DNA of 64,000 bases from Elymus sibiricus. Its lineage: Eukaryota > Streptophyta > Magnoliopsida > Poales > Poaceae. Location of the stretch: NCBI GenBank assembly GCA_039707655.1, contig CM077665.1:307086486-307150485 (forward strand). The letters run 5' to 3'. The notes under the pieces were generated by a model. It was not told the DNA's origin and did not search any database. It saw only the letters and a program-made list of their open reading frames with translations. The translations under genes were made by a program, and so were the position numbers. This document shows, piece by piece, positions 12,884-24,257 of the stretch; position 1 is the first letter of the stretch; each line of letters opens with the position of its first letter.

Positions 12884-15800
12884 TGTAACATCCCAAAATT
12901 TTAAAATTTGGAATGTTATATTAAACAAATAATTATGATTGTTTGTTTGATTGATTGTGTGAAATGAGTGAAATTTGAAACTTTTTGAAAATCGAATAAG
13001 AGGGAATGAAATGACTTTCCTAAACTTTCACTTTGCATTTTGACCCTAATGAATTCAAATTTATTTCATCACAAATCCCTAGAGTGAAGATAATATGACT
13101 TCTTCCATTTAAAGAAAAGAAAAGGGATTTAGAAAGATTTGAATTCCATTTGGAAATATTCAAATCAAAAACTTTATGCAACTCAATGACTTTCATTAGA
13201 GAAGATAAAGTGACTTCTTCAAATTTAAAATGAAGAGAGTTGGAAGTTTAAAAGAAAACTTTTGAAAACCTTTGGAATTTTCTGAAACCATTTTTAATCT
13301 GAGTTGATTTGAATTTCATCTTTCAAAGTAATTCTCTGATGAAATAATTAATGAGAGGAGGCTAATGACACTCCAAAACCAGAGACAATTTTTGTGTTGG
13401 GATTCAAATTTTAAAACAGAAACCATTTGTAATTTATTTTAACTTCAAATTATTTTTCATCTTAGAGTTAATGCAAAAATGATTTTTTTTAATATTTTAT
13501 TTGACTTTGAAACGATGTTTATGTTTTAGCAAAATTTCTGCTGAAAATTTTGATATATAATATCTCCATATAAAAGTTTATTTTATTTTCCTTTTTTGTT
13601 TTTTGTTTTCTCTATTTTATTAAAAAACAAAAAATGGTCGAAGCCCATTTAGACCTACCGTGCCAGGCCGGCCCAGCTAGCTCGCCCCCGCCCAAAATCA
13701 ATCCGGCCACCCGCTCCTTCCTTTTCTCTCTTTCTCTCACTGACAGCAGGACCCACCCGACCGACAGATCCCGCCCGACGCTCACCTTATATAAAGCCGA
13801 CCCCTCCCTCTCTCATTTCCCTATGAAACTCCCAACGCCCGTGCCCTCTGCCTCGCCGAATCGCTCATCGTAGTTGCGGTCCACCGCCACGCCATTGCCG
13901 ACGCTCTGCTCTGTCCCGACCACCCGAGCCGCCACCGTCTCCACCCACGTCTTCACCATCCTCGACTTCATCGACTGGAGCTCGCCGCCGATGCTAGGAG
14001 CCACCGGAGGACCGCCCCGCAGTGAAGCCCGCACGCCGGCGATGTCGACCTCGCCGGAGACGACCACCACACCGCTGTAAGCCATCTCCACCGCCCGATC
14101 TCGTTTAAACGACATAGATTATATCCCCGCGTACCCTTTCATTAGATCCGGTTTATTTAAACCAAACCGACCGACTTTCTGTTTTAAGTTTCAGCCGAAT
14201 CGTTTTTGTGTTAATTAGCGTTTGTCCGCTAGTAGCTCTAGCACGCGCACACCTCCTGGCCAATAGGGCTTAGCCACGTGGCCATTGACCGACCCGTAGT
14301 ATTTTTTCTTTTCTCGTTTCTTCTTCTGATTTCACATTCTCTTTTGAGTTTAGATCTTTAATATCTTTTATGTTTTTAGATGTTTTTGAGTGATTCTTTT
14401 TGCATTAGTTTGATATTTTCTTATAGTTTCCGTTTGTACAAATAGTTTTCAAATTTGAATAGTTTAAACTTGAATTTGCATGAATTTGCTTCAAACACTA
14501 GATTGCTTATAACTTTAGTTTAAAAACATATTTTTAGATTAATCTTTTTGCTACTGGTTTCTAGTGAAATTATTTTGGTGATGAACTTATAATTTTTTTT
14601 ACTTTATTTATTTCTGTGTAGATCAAATTTAATTTTTTGCCCTATTAGGCTAAATTTTCAATAGAAAATTATTTTTCCTTTAATTAGTTATTTTTTTTTA
14701 TTCTTTTATTAGATTGGTTTTCATTAAGTTGACGGAAACTCAACTTAGTTTTATAAAATCTTTTGTTTAGATTTATTAGGTTGCAATGGTGACATGAAAA
14801 CATTTTGGATTTAAATGAGATAAGAGAATAATTTAGTTGTTCTTCAAAAGTAATTCTTTTTGCCACTTCATTTAAATTTCAGAAAGTTTTCTTTTGTCTA
14901 CTTATTCATTTACAAAATTATATTTAAAAACTGGATCAACACTACATACTTGGTCTAGGGTTTTCTAACATAGAATTGTTTTGCTCATATCTTGAATTCT
15001 AGAATAGATTTTTATTTGATTCCTTTTGCTAGTAAAAGTTTTACTAAAATACTTTCTGTCAATTCTTTATTTTTGATGTTTTGTTTCTGTTGATAATAGG
15101 TTATTCTACAAAAAAACTATTCCTGGTTGCTTTGACAAAGTTTTATTGTTTTAACTTTTTCCTTAAGTATTTCCTTCAACTCAACACTATTGTGGTTTAG
15201 TACATGCTTTTGAATTTTGATTGCTAGAATGATTGCTTGGTTGAATGCCTATGAATGCCATGTTTGATTGTAATAGATTTCATCGAAGAGTGACGAATAG
15301 TTCTGTCAAGTTTTTCTAAGAGCGATATTATCTTCATCAACTATACCAGGCAAGTTCACTTTGACCATTTGTTTATACCTATGTTTTTACTTGCATGTAG
15401 TGTCACTTTTTCATAAATCCCTCCAGTAGTGATATTTAATTCTTGTAGTTGAGTAGAATGCATGAGGTCGGAACCCGTCTCCCTGTTATCAAGCCCCGGG
15501 AACGTTGCTTATGTTATGCTACGCTTTCGTAGACGGGGATTTGGCATGAGTGTTCGTGAGTGGTGTGAGAAGGAGGACTCTATGTCAATGACGACAACTT
15601 CATGATGGCATCTTCAAGGCCTGCATCTTCAAGACCTCAAGATTTCAAGACTCGATACAAGACTTCGATACACGCTACTAGGTGGAATGGTTGTGAGGCA
15701 CCCTGAAGTACCTAGTGGATTTGCCTAGTGAGATGGAGTAGGCCAGTACTCATGAGGAAAGTTCCACCCAGACTCAAAAGGGACGGAAGAAATACTTCAT

Positions 15801-16649
15801 GCCCACAAGCTTATCTGTGCATCCACAAGTCACTATGGGCTCTGGCTTAGTTGATCATCGTAATGACTTTGATTGGTCCAGTGCTACGTGACGTAGATCT
15901 ACGGTAGGATGGGATGGACACTGGCAGTGGTCAGGGAAACTCTTTGAAAGACCATGTTTCGTTCGTCCTGTTCTCAAACACCCGGCAGTGTGAGGACTCA
16001 CAAGGAGGGAACGATTCTTGTGGGTAAAGTGCACAACACTCTGCAAAACCTATTCGATTAGTCGTGTCCCCGGTTACGGACAATTTTGAGCCTGTGGACT
16101 TGGATCTATCTCTGAACTCTCAACACTGGACTGCTAATTAGTTATGGGCAACTTATGTTACGTTTGGGTTATGAGACATTGGTTGGAGGAGCCATGTCAC
16201 AATAGATAATTATGTAGGGAAGATTCCTTGACAAATTCTTTGTTGTAGGGAAAATAAATAAACCAACTTTATGCAAAAATTTAGACACAGAGCCACAAAG
16301 CCATATTGCATATAGAATAGTCACTATCATTTGCTTTGTATTGTGAGCTTGCTGGTACATTCAATGTATTGACCTACATGGCTGCAACGTATCATGTTGC
16401 AGGATTTCTACGACGAGTAAGAGTTACGATATAGGGTTATGGTTTACACTCAACTTGTTGGAGTTGATGGGACTCCACACCCTTAATGATTTGTTTCCGC
16501 TGTGATGTAAGGTATACTCTGGATCTACGGTAATTATTTTACATGTGATGTTATGGTATTCCATTGAAGTACTGTGTGTGCCAGCATACTGATCCAGGGA
16601 TGGCACATAAAGCACAGAGGCACCGATCCATTTGGGTCGGGTCGCTACA
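12884..16649 (+). mobile_element. Solo LTR, 3766 bp, duplication GAAGG
   Basis: Starts TGTAACATCCC and ends GTCGCTACA, with GAAGG at 12879-12883 and again at 16650-16654. No internal region or second LTR is present, so it is a solo LTR left by recombination between the two LTRs of one insertion. Start, end and many internal blocks match the LTR of the element at 1-8219 in opposite orientation. Shared blocks include the GTTTGTTTGATTGA run near the start and the CCTACATGGCTGCAACG region near 16373. It therefore belongs to the same family but is more diverged. Short frames such as 13634-13873 carry no known domain. Confidence 0.9.
13788..13795 (+). promoter_or_regulatory. TATA box of solo LTR
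   Basis: TATATAAA in GC-rich context, comparable in place to the TATAAATA of the related LTR. Sequence-based guess. Confidence 0.4.
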
Positions 16650-16654
16650 GAAGG

Positions 16655-17110
16655 TCCTTCTCGTGTTCAATGATGTGATATGTTTCTTGTTTAAACTATT
16701 GGTATTGTACTTAAAATTGATCAATTTGATTTGATACCAATAGTGATCAATTTGATTTGATACCCGTAATGGTCAGCCAGACTATCGCTGTTTTCAGTGG
16801 CCTCAGATCATTTCCTATTTGAGCCATGATCAACAAACAGTTAGAGCAAAAAAAATCCAGTTAGAGTCACTCATACTTCCTTTATTAGTGATCCGGTAAC
16901 GGAATAGAAAGTACCCCACACATATGTCCCCAATAAGTTACCCTGGGTTATCGAACCCGTAAGAGGAAGGTTCCCTTGAAGCGATGGTCTCTAGCAAGAT
17001 TTGTTAAAGGAATAATTCCAGCTTTTGACCGGATCAATCAAGCTAATTGTGTTGTAGCACTTATAATAAAAGAGGTACAGATATGCGCTCTTAGTGCTTA
17101 CAACCATGTA
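16655..17110 (+). other. Mariner interior between the two nested insertions
   Basis: No gene seen. A short direct repeat (GATCAATTTGATTTGATACC) occurs at 16718-16737 and 16746-16765. The sequence continues at 26117 after removal of the Copia element. Confidence 0.4.
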
Positions 17111-18270
17111 TTTGTTGTTGGAAATATGCCCTAGAGGCAATAATAAATTGGTTATTATTATATTTCCTTGTTCATGATAATCGTTTATTATCCATGCTAT
17201 AATTGTATTGATTGGAAACTCAAATACATGTGTGGGTACATAGACAACACTGTGTCCCTAGTAAGCCTCTAGTTGACTAGCTCGTTGATCAAAAGATGGT
17301 TAAGGTTTCCTAGCCATAGACATGAGATGTCATTTGATAACGGGATCACATCATTAGGAGAATGATGTGATGGACAAGACCCAAACTATAAACGTAGCAT
17401 ATGATCGTGTCAGTTTATTGCTATTGTTTTCTGCATGTCAAGTATCTGTTCCTATGACCATGAGATCATGCAACTCCCTGACATCGGAGGAGTACCTTGT
17501 GTGTATCAAACGTCGCAACGTAACTGGGTGACTATAAAGGTGCTCTACAGGTATCTCCGAGGGTGTCTGTTGGGTTGGCATGGATCAAGACTGGGATTTG
17601 TTACTCCGTGTGACGGAGAGGTATCTTAGGGCCCACTCGGTAATACAACATCACAATGAGCCTTGCAAGCAATGTGACTAAAATGTTAGCCACGAGATCT
17701 TGTATTACGGAACGAGTAAAGAGACTTGCCGGTAACGAGATTGAACTAGGTATAGAGATACCGACGATCGAATCTCGGGCAAGTAACATACCGAAGAACA
17801 AAGGGAACAGTATACGGGATTAACTGAATCCTTGACATAGAGGTTCGACCGATAAAGATCTTCGTAGAATATGTAGGAGCCAATATGGGCATCTAGGTCC
17901 CGCTATTGGTTATTGATCGTAGAGGTGTCTCGGTCATGTCTACATAGTTCTCGAACCCGCAGGGTCTACACACTTAACGTTTGGTGACGATTAGTATAGT
18001 TGAGTTATTTTGTTGGTGACCGAAGGTTGTTCGGAGTCCCGGATAAGATCCCGGACATGACGAGGATCTCCGGAAGAGTCCGGAGGTAAATATTGATATA
18101 TGTGATAATAGTGTTTTGGTTTCCGGAAGGGTTCCGGAATTCACCGGAAGGGGTTCCGGATGTTTACCGAAGTGTTCGGGTGCAACAACACTCTATACGG
18201 GCCAAAGGGGTAAAACCCACGAGGTTTTGGAAGTGCAAAAGGAAGTTTTGCTACTGCCTTAAGCTGGTAA

Positions 18271-18400
18271 GGCAGTACTACCGCTACTGTAGCAGCGGTA
18301 CTACCACCCAAGCGGTACTACCACTACCGTAGCAGCGGTACTACCGCTCAAGCGGTACTACCGCTCGTGAGCGGTACTACCGCTTGTGCGCGGTACTGCA
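18271..18400 (+). repeat. GCGGTACTACCGC palindromic array in the 5' LTR
   Basis: Repeats of AGCGGTACTACCGCT and close variants. Each unit is nearly self-complementary, so the block can fold into stacked hairpins. It also occurs at 25413-25540 in the 3' LTR. It lies about 100 bases upstream of the TATA box. Confidence 0.85.
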
Positions 18401-18504
18401 GGGATCTGAGTTGGACTCTTTCCCTGCGGGCCAAACCGACCTTGTGCGGGCAAAACCGACCTGGAGGAGGCTTTTACTCCAAGTTTAGACCCCAAGGCTC
18501 AACA

Positions 18505-18512
18505 TATAAATA
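18505..18512 (+). promoter_or_regulatory. TATA box of the 5' LTR
   Basis: TATAAATA followed by GAGGGGCA; the same box is at 25647-25654 in the other LTR. BARE-type LTRs are known to be transcribed from TATA-driven promoters, so genomic RNA would start a few tens of bases downstream. Confidence 0.65.
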
Positions 18513-18970
18513 GAGGGGCATGGCTAGCACACGGGATACATTAAGATTTCCCAAGCCGTGTGTCGGCAACCCTAATCCTCTAGTTCTCCCGTCATAATCT
18601 CCGTAGTGCTTGGCGAAGCCCTGCAGAGATTGTTCCTCACCACCATCACCACGCCGTCGTGCTGCCGGAACTCATCTACTACTTCACCATCGCTCGCTGG
18701 ATCGAGGAGATGAAGGCGTCATCAAGCCGTACGTGTGTTGAACGCGGAGGTGCCGTCCGTTCGGCACTAGTTCGTGATCGGATCGAGGGACGACTTGCGA
18801 TTTGGATCGCGGAGACGTTCGACTACATCAACCGCGTTTCTTAACGCTTCCGCTTAGTGATCTACAAGGGTATGTAGATTCACTCTCCCTCTCGTAGATG
18901 CTCATCACCATGGATAGATCTTGTGTGTGCGTAGGAAAATTTTTGTTTCCCATGCAACGTTCCCCAACAG

Positions 18971-18982
18971 TGGTATCAGAGC
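18971..18982 (+). other. Primer-binding site, initiator tRNA-Met
   Basis: TGGTATCAGAGC, one base after the 5' LTR. Standard for this Copia family. Confidence 0.95.
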
Positions 18983-20223
18983 CAGGTCTATGCGTAGATG
19001 AGATCTCGAGTAGAACACAAACGAGTTGTGGGCGTGGGTGTATACATATTGCTTGCCGTTACTAGTTGATACTTGATTCGGCGGTATTTTGAGATGAAGC
19101 GGCCCGGACCGACATTACGCGTACACTTACGCGAGACAGGTTCCTTCAACTGACATGTAACTTCGTTGCATAAAGATGGCTAGCGGGTGTCTGTCTCTCT
19201 CACTTTAGTTGAATCGATTTCAATGAAGAGGGTTCTTTTAGAAGATCAAAAAGCAATCACTACACCACGTTGTGGTTTTGCGTAGGTAAGAACGGTTCTT
19301 GCAAACCCGTAGCAGCCACGTAAAATTTGCAACAACAATTAGAGGACGTCTAACTTGTTTTTGCAGGGTATGTTGTGATGTGATATGGCCAATTACATGA
19401 TGAGATATATGTGATGTATGAGATGATCATGTGTTGTATAGAATATCATGACTTGCATGTCGATGAGTACGGCAACTGGCAGGAGCCATAGAGTTGTCTT
19501 TAATTATTTTTGCCGTTTTGCTTTACTTTATCGCTATGAGTTAGCAATAGTCGTGGAAGCAACAGTCGGCGCGACAACCTCATGGCGACACGTTGATGGA
19601 GATCAAGATGATGGAGATCATGGTGTCATGCCGGTGACGATGAAGATCATGCCGGTGCTTTGGAGATGGAGATCAAAAGCACAAGTTCATGGCCATATCA
19701 AGTCACTTATGAATTGCATGTGATGTTAATCCTTTTATGCATCTTATTTTGCTTAGGATGACGGTAGCATTATAAGGTGATCCCTCACTTAAATTTCAAG
19801 ATAAATTGTGTTCTCCCCAAGTGTGCACCGTTGCGAAAGTTCGTCGTTTCGAGACACGCCGTGATGATCGGGTGTGATAGACTCTACGTTCACATACAAC
19901 GGGTGTAAGCCATGTTGCACGTGCGGAACACTCGGGTTAAACTTGACGAGCCTAGCATGTACAGACATGGCCTCGGAACACAAGAGACCGAAAGGTCGAA
20001 CATGAGTCATATAGTAGATATGATCAACATGAAGATGTTCACCATTGAAACCACCTCAACTCACGTGATGATCGGACTTGAGTTGGTGGATTTGGATCAT
20101 GTTACACTCGAATGATCGAAGGGATGTCAATTTGAGTGGGAGTTTTTTAAGTAATATGATTAACTAAACTCATTATCTAGAACAATAGTCTAAGTTGTCT
20201 TTGCTATATTTATGTTGTAGATC
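18983..20223 (+). other. Long 5' leader of BARE/Angela element
   Basis: 1.24 kb without a supported gene; several upstream ATGs open short frames. A long structured leader is normal in BARE-type elements, where it holds packaging and dimerisation signals. None can be pinpointed here. Confidence 0.6.
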
Positions 20224-23200
20224 ATGGCTCGCGCAGTAGCACCCCTGAATTTTAATGCGTTCCTAGAGAAAGCTAAGTTGAAAGATGATGGAAGTAACTT
20301 TGTGGACTGGGCCCGTAATCTAAGGATTATCCTTACGGCTTCCCAGAAGGCTTATGTCCTTGATGCACCGCTTGGTGATCCACCCGCTCCAGTTGAGTCT
20401 CTAGACGTCGTGAACGCCTGGCAGGCTCGTTCTGAAGATTACTCAATAGTTCAATGTGCAATATTGTATGGCTTAGAACCGGGACTTCAAAGACGTTTTG
20501 AACATCATGGAGCATATGAGATGTTCCAGGAGTTGAAGTTTATCTTTCAGAAGAATGCCCAGATCGAGAGATATGAGATCTCCGATAAGTTCTATGCTTG
20601 CAAGATGGAGGAGAACGGGTCTATCAGTGATCACGTACTCAGAATGTCTGGGTACTCCACCCGCCTGGCTGAATTTGGGATGCCCCTTCCGCCAGAAGCT
20701 ATCACTGACAGAGTTCTTCAATCATTGCCACCTAGCTACAAGAGCTTCGTGTTGAACTATAACATGCACGGGATGAACAAGTCAGTCGCCGAGCTGTTTG
20801 CGATGCTGAAAGCCGCTGAGTCTGAAATTCAGAAGGAGCATCAAGTGTTGATGGTCAATAAAACCACTAGTTTCAAGAAAAATGGCAAGGGTAAGAAGGG
20901 TAACTCCAAGAAGAGTGGCAAAGCAGTTGCTCCTCTCGTGAAGAAACCCAAGGCTGGACCCAAACCAGAAACTGTGTGCTTTCATTGCAAGGGAACTGGA
21001 CACTGGAAGCGGAACTGCCCCAAGTATTTGGCTGACAAGAAGGCGGCCAACAACAAACAAGGTATATATGATATACATGTTATTGATGTGTACCTTACCA
21101 ACTCTCGTTGTAGTGCCTGGGTATTTGATACCGGTACGGTTGCTCATATTTGCAACTCAAAACAGGAACTGCGGAATAGACGGAGGCTGGCAAAGGACGA
21201 AGTGACGATGCGCGTGGGAAATGGTTCCAAGGTTGATGTGATCGCCGTCGGCACGCTCGCTCTTCGATTACCATCGGGATTAGTGATGAACCTGAATAAT
21301 TGTTATTTAGTGCCTGCGTTAAGCATGAACATTATATCTGGATCTTGTTTATTGCGAGACGGTTACTCATTTAAATCAGAGAATAATGGTTGTTCTATTT
21401 ATATGAGTAATATCTTTTATGGTCATGCACCCAATATGAGGGGTTTATTCTTATTGAATCTCGATAGTAATGATACACATGTTCATAACATTGATGCCAA
21501 AAGATGTAGAATTGATAATGATAATACCACTTTCTTGTGGCACTGCCGTTTAGGTCATATTGGCGTAAAACGCATGAGGAAGCTCCATGCTGATGGACTT
21601 TTGGAGTCACTTGATTTTGAATCACTTGACACATGTGAGCCATGCCTCATGGGCAAGATGACTAAAACGCCGTTCTCTGGAACAATGGAACGGGCAAGTG
21701 GCCTATTGGAAATCATACATACTGATGTGTGCGGTCCGATGAGCATTGAGGCGCGCGGTGGTTATCGTTACTTTCTCACCTTCACTGATGACTTAAGTAG
21801 ATATGGGTATATTTACTTAATGAAACACAAGTCTGAAACATTTGAAAAGTTCAAACAATTTCAGAGTGAAGTTGAGAATCATCGTAACAAGAAGATTAAA
21901 TTCCTACGATCTGATCGAGGAGGAGAATATCTGAGTTATGAGTTTGGCAGTCACTTAAGACAGTGTGGAATTGTTTCACAATTGACACCGCCTGGAACAC
22001 CACAGCGTAATGGTGTGTCCGAACGTCGTAATCGAACCTTATTGGATATGGTGCGATCTATGATGTCTCTTGCCGATTTGCCACTATCGTTTTGGGGTTA
22101 TGCATTAGAGACAGCTGCATTCACTTTAAATAGGGCACCATTGAAATCCGTTGAGACGACGCCACATGAACTTTGGTTTGGCAAGAAGCCAAAGCTATCG
22201 TTTCTTAAAGTTTGGGGATGTGATGCTTATGTCAAAAAGCTTCAGCCTGAAAAGCTGGAACCCAAAGCGGAGAAATGTGTCTTCATAGGATACCCAAAAG
22301 AGACAGTTGGGTATACCTTCTACCTCAGATCCGAAGGCAAAGTGTTTGTCGCTAAAAACGGAACATTTCTTGAGAAAGAGTTTCTCTCGAAAGAATTGAG
22401 TGGGAGGAAGATAGAACTTGATGAGGTTGATGAACCTTTACTTCAACCTGAAAGTAGCGCAGCGCAGAAAGATGTTTCTGTAGAGCCTACATTAGCTGAA
22501 GAGGAAGTTAATGATGATGATCATGAAGCTTTGGATCAAGTTGCTATCGAACCTCGTAGGTCGACAAGGACGCGTACTGCTCCTGAGTGGTACGGCAACC
22601 CTGTCTTAGAGGTCATGTTGTTGGACAACGATGAACCTACGAGCTATGGAGAAGCGATGATGGGCCCGGATTCCGAGAAGTGGTTAGAGGCCATGAAATC
22701 CGAGATGGGATCCATGTATGAAAACAAAGTATGGACTTTGGAAGTATTACCTGAAGGGCGTAAGGCCATTCAGAACAAATGGATCTTTAAGAGGAAGACG
22801 GACGCGGACGGTAATGTCACCGTCTATAAAGCTCGACTTGTGGCAAAGGGTTTTTCACAAGTTCAAGGAGTTGACTACGATGAGACCTTCTCACCCGTAG
22901 CGATGCTTAAGTCCGTCAGAATCATGTTAGCAATAGCTGCCTTTTTCGATTATGAAATTTGGCAGATGGATGTCAAAACAGCGTTCCTTAACGGTTTCCT
23001 TAAGGAAGAGTTGTATATGATGCAACCAGAAGGTTTTGTCGATCCAGAGAATGCTGACAAAGTTTGCAAACTCCAGCGATCCATTTATGGACTGGTGCAA
23101 GCATCTCGGAATTGGAATCTTCGCTTTGATGAGGTGATCAAAGCGTTCGAGTTTATACAAGTTTACGGAGAAGCTTGTATTTACAAGAAAGTGAGTGGGA

Positions 23201-24207
23201 GCTCTATAGCGTTTCTAATATTATATGTGGATGACATATTGCTGATTGGAAACAATGTAGAAATGTTGGAAGGCGTGAAGGAATATTTGAACAAGAGTTT
23301 TTCAATGAAGGGCCTAGGAGAAGCTGCTTTCATATTAGGCATCAAGATCTATAGAGATAGATCGAGACGCTTAATAGGACTTTCACAAAGCACATACCTT
23401 GACAAAGTTTTGAAGAAGTTCAAAATGGATCAGTCCAAGAAGGGGTTCTTGCCTGTTTTGCAAGGTGTGAAGTTGAGTAAGACTCAATGCCCAGTGACTG
23501 CAGGAGATAGAGAAAAGATGAGTGTCATCCCCTATGCTTCAGCCATAGGCTCTATCATGTATGCAATGCTGTGCACAAGACCTGATGTCAGCCTTGCCAT
23601 AAGTATGGCCGGAAGGTTTCAAAGTGATCCAGGAATGGAACACTGGACGGCGGTCAAGAATATCCTGAAGTACCTGAAAAGGACTAAGGACATGTTTCTC
23701 ATTTATGGAGGTGATCAAGAGCTCGTCGTAAAGGGTTACGTCGATGCAAGCTTTGACACTGATCCGGATGACTCTAAGTCACAAACCGGATACGTATTTA
23801 TTCTTAATGGGGGTGCGGTTAGCTGGTGCAGTTCCAAGCAAAGCGTGGTAGCTGATTCTACATGCGAAGCGGAGTACATCGCTGCCTCGGAGGCGGCGAA
23901 GGAAGGTGTCTGGATGAAAGAGTTCATGACAGATCTTGGAGTAGTGCCTAGTGCGCTTAACCCAATGACTCTATTTTGTGATAATACTGGTGCCATTGCT
24001 CTAGCCAAGGAACCAAGATTTCACAAGAGGACCAGACACATAAAGCGACGTTTCAATTCCATCCGCGATTACATCAAGGAGGATGACATAAATATTTGCA
24101 AAGTACACACGGATATGAATGTTGCAGATCCGATGACTAAACCTCTTCCAAGGGCTAAACATGAACAACACCAGAACTGCATGGGTGTTCGATTCATTAC
24201 AATGTAA
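20224..24207 (+). CDS. Copia gag-pol polyprotein, intact (1327 aa)
   Basis: One uninterrupted frame encodes all replication proteins, to be cut by its own protease. In order: gag with zinc knuckle CFHCKGTGHWKRNC (residues 252-265); aspartic protease with DTG at 302-304; integrase with HHCC residues H440, H445, C471, C474 and catalytic D501, D564, E600 (35 residues between the last two, as in Copia); reverse transcriptase with D916 and YVDD at 1001-1004; RNase H with D1174 and the AEYIA motif. The integrase-before-RT order defines Copia. The start is the first ATG of the open frame, three bases after a stop-rich leader, and gives gag's usual ANFNAF-like beginning. Oddities are IYGLVQASR, where copia elements normally have lysine before QASR, and threonine after DTG. 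The function is very likely; activity is unproven. Confidence 0.95.
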   Translation: MARAVAPLNFNAFLEKAKLKDDGSNFVDWARNLRIILTASQKAYVLDAPLGDPPAPVESLDVVNAWQARSEDYSIVQCAILYGLEPGLQRRFEHHGAYEMFQELKFIFQKNAQIERYEISDKFYACKMEENGSISDHVLRMSGYSTRLAEFGMPLPPEAITDRVLQSLPPSYKSFVLNYNMHGMNKSVAELFAMLKAAESEIQKEHQVLMVNKTTSFKKNGKGKKGNSKKSGKAVAPLVKKPKAGPKPETVCFHCKGTGHWKRNCPKYLADKKAANNKQGIYDIHVIDVYLTNSRCSAWVFDTGTVAHICNSKQELRNRRRLAKDEVTMRVGNGSKVDVIAVGTLALRLPSGLVMNLNNCYLVPALSMNIISGSCLLRDGYSFKSENNGCSIYMSNIFYGHAPNMRGLFLLNLDSNDTHVHNIDAKRCRIDNDNTTFLWHCRLGHIGVKRMRKLHADGLLESLDFESLDTCEPCLMGKMTKTPFSGTMERASGLLEIIHTDVCGPMSIEARGGYRYFLTFTDDLSRYGYIYLMKHKSETFEKFKQFQSEVENHRNKKIKFLRSDRGGEYLSYEFGSHLRQCGIVSQLTPPGTPQRNGVSERRNRTLLDMVRSMMSLADLPLSFWGYALETAAFTLNRAPLKSVETTPHELWFGKKPKLSFLKVWGCDAYVKKLQPEKLEPKAEKCVFIGYPKETVGYTFYLRSEGKVFVAKNGTFLEKEFLSKELSGRKIELDEVDEPLLQPESSAAQKDVSVEPTLAEEEVNDDDHEALDQVAIEPRRSTRTRTAPEWYGNPVLEVMLLDNDEPTSYGEAMMGPDSEKWLEAMKSEMGSMYENKVWTLEVLPEGRKAIQNKWIFKRKTDADGNVTVYKARLVAKGFSQVQGVDYDETFSPVAMLKSVRIMLAIAAFFDYEIWQMDVKTAFLNGFLKEELYMMQPEGFVDPENADKVCKLQRSIYGLVQASRNWNLRFDEVIKAFEFIQVYGEACIYKKVSGSSIAFLILYVDDILLIGNNVEMLEGVKEYLNKSFSMKGLGEAAFILGIKIYRDRSRRLIGLSQSTYLDKVLKKFKMDQSKKGFLPVLQGVKLSKTQCPVTAGDREKMSVIPYASAIGSIMYAMLCTRPDVSLAISMAGRFQSDPGMEHWTAVKNILKYLKRTKDMFLIYGGDQELVVKGYVDASFDTDPDDSKSQTGYVFILNGGAVSWCSSKQSVVADSTCEAEYIAASEAAKEGVWMKEFMTDLGVVPSALNPMTLFCDNTGAIALAKEPRFHKRTRHIKRRFNSIRDYIKEDDINICKVHTDMNVADPMTKPLPRAKHEQHQNCMGVRFITM

Positions 24208-24245
24208 ATCACATAGTGATGTGAACTAGATTATTGACTCTAGTG

Positions 24246-24257
24246 CAAGTGGGAGAC
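24246..24257 (+). other. Polypurine tract
   Basis: CAAGTGGGAGAC directly before the 3' LTR; primes plus-strand DNA synthesis. Confidence 0.8.

Larger units (their letters stand above)
17116..18969 (+). repeat. 5' LTR of BARE/Angela element
   Basis: 1854 bp, same length as the 3' LTR. Carries the TATA box at 18505-18512 and the GCGGTACTACCGC array at 18271-18400. Confidence 0.95.

Noticed and set aside
12354..12896. Open frames in the GC-rich left arm of the mariner element
   Set aside because: Low complexity, on both strands, no domain, and they run into the solo LTR.
18271..18400. CRISPR-like array
   Set aside because: Units of GCGGTACTACCGC are contiguous and palindromic without unique spacers, lie in a plant retrotransposon LTR and recur in the partner LTR.
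22927..23160. Antisense frames inside the Copia polyprotein
   Set aside because: Shadows of the conserved sense frame; no independent support.
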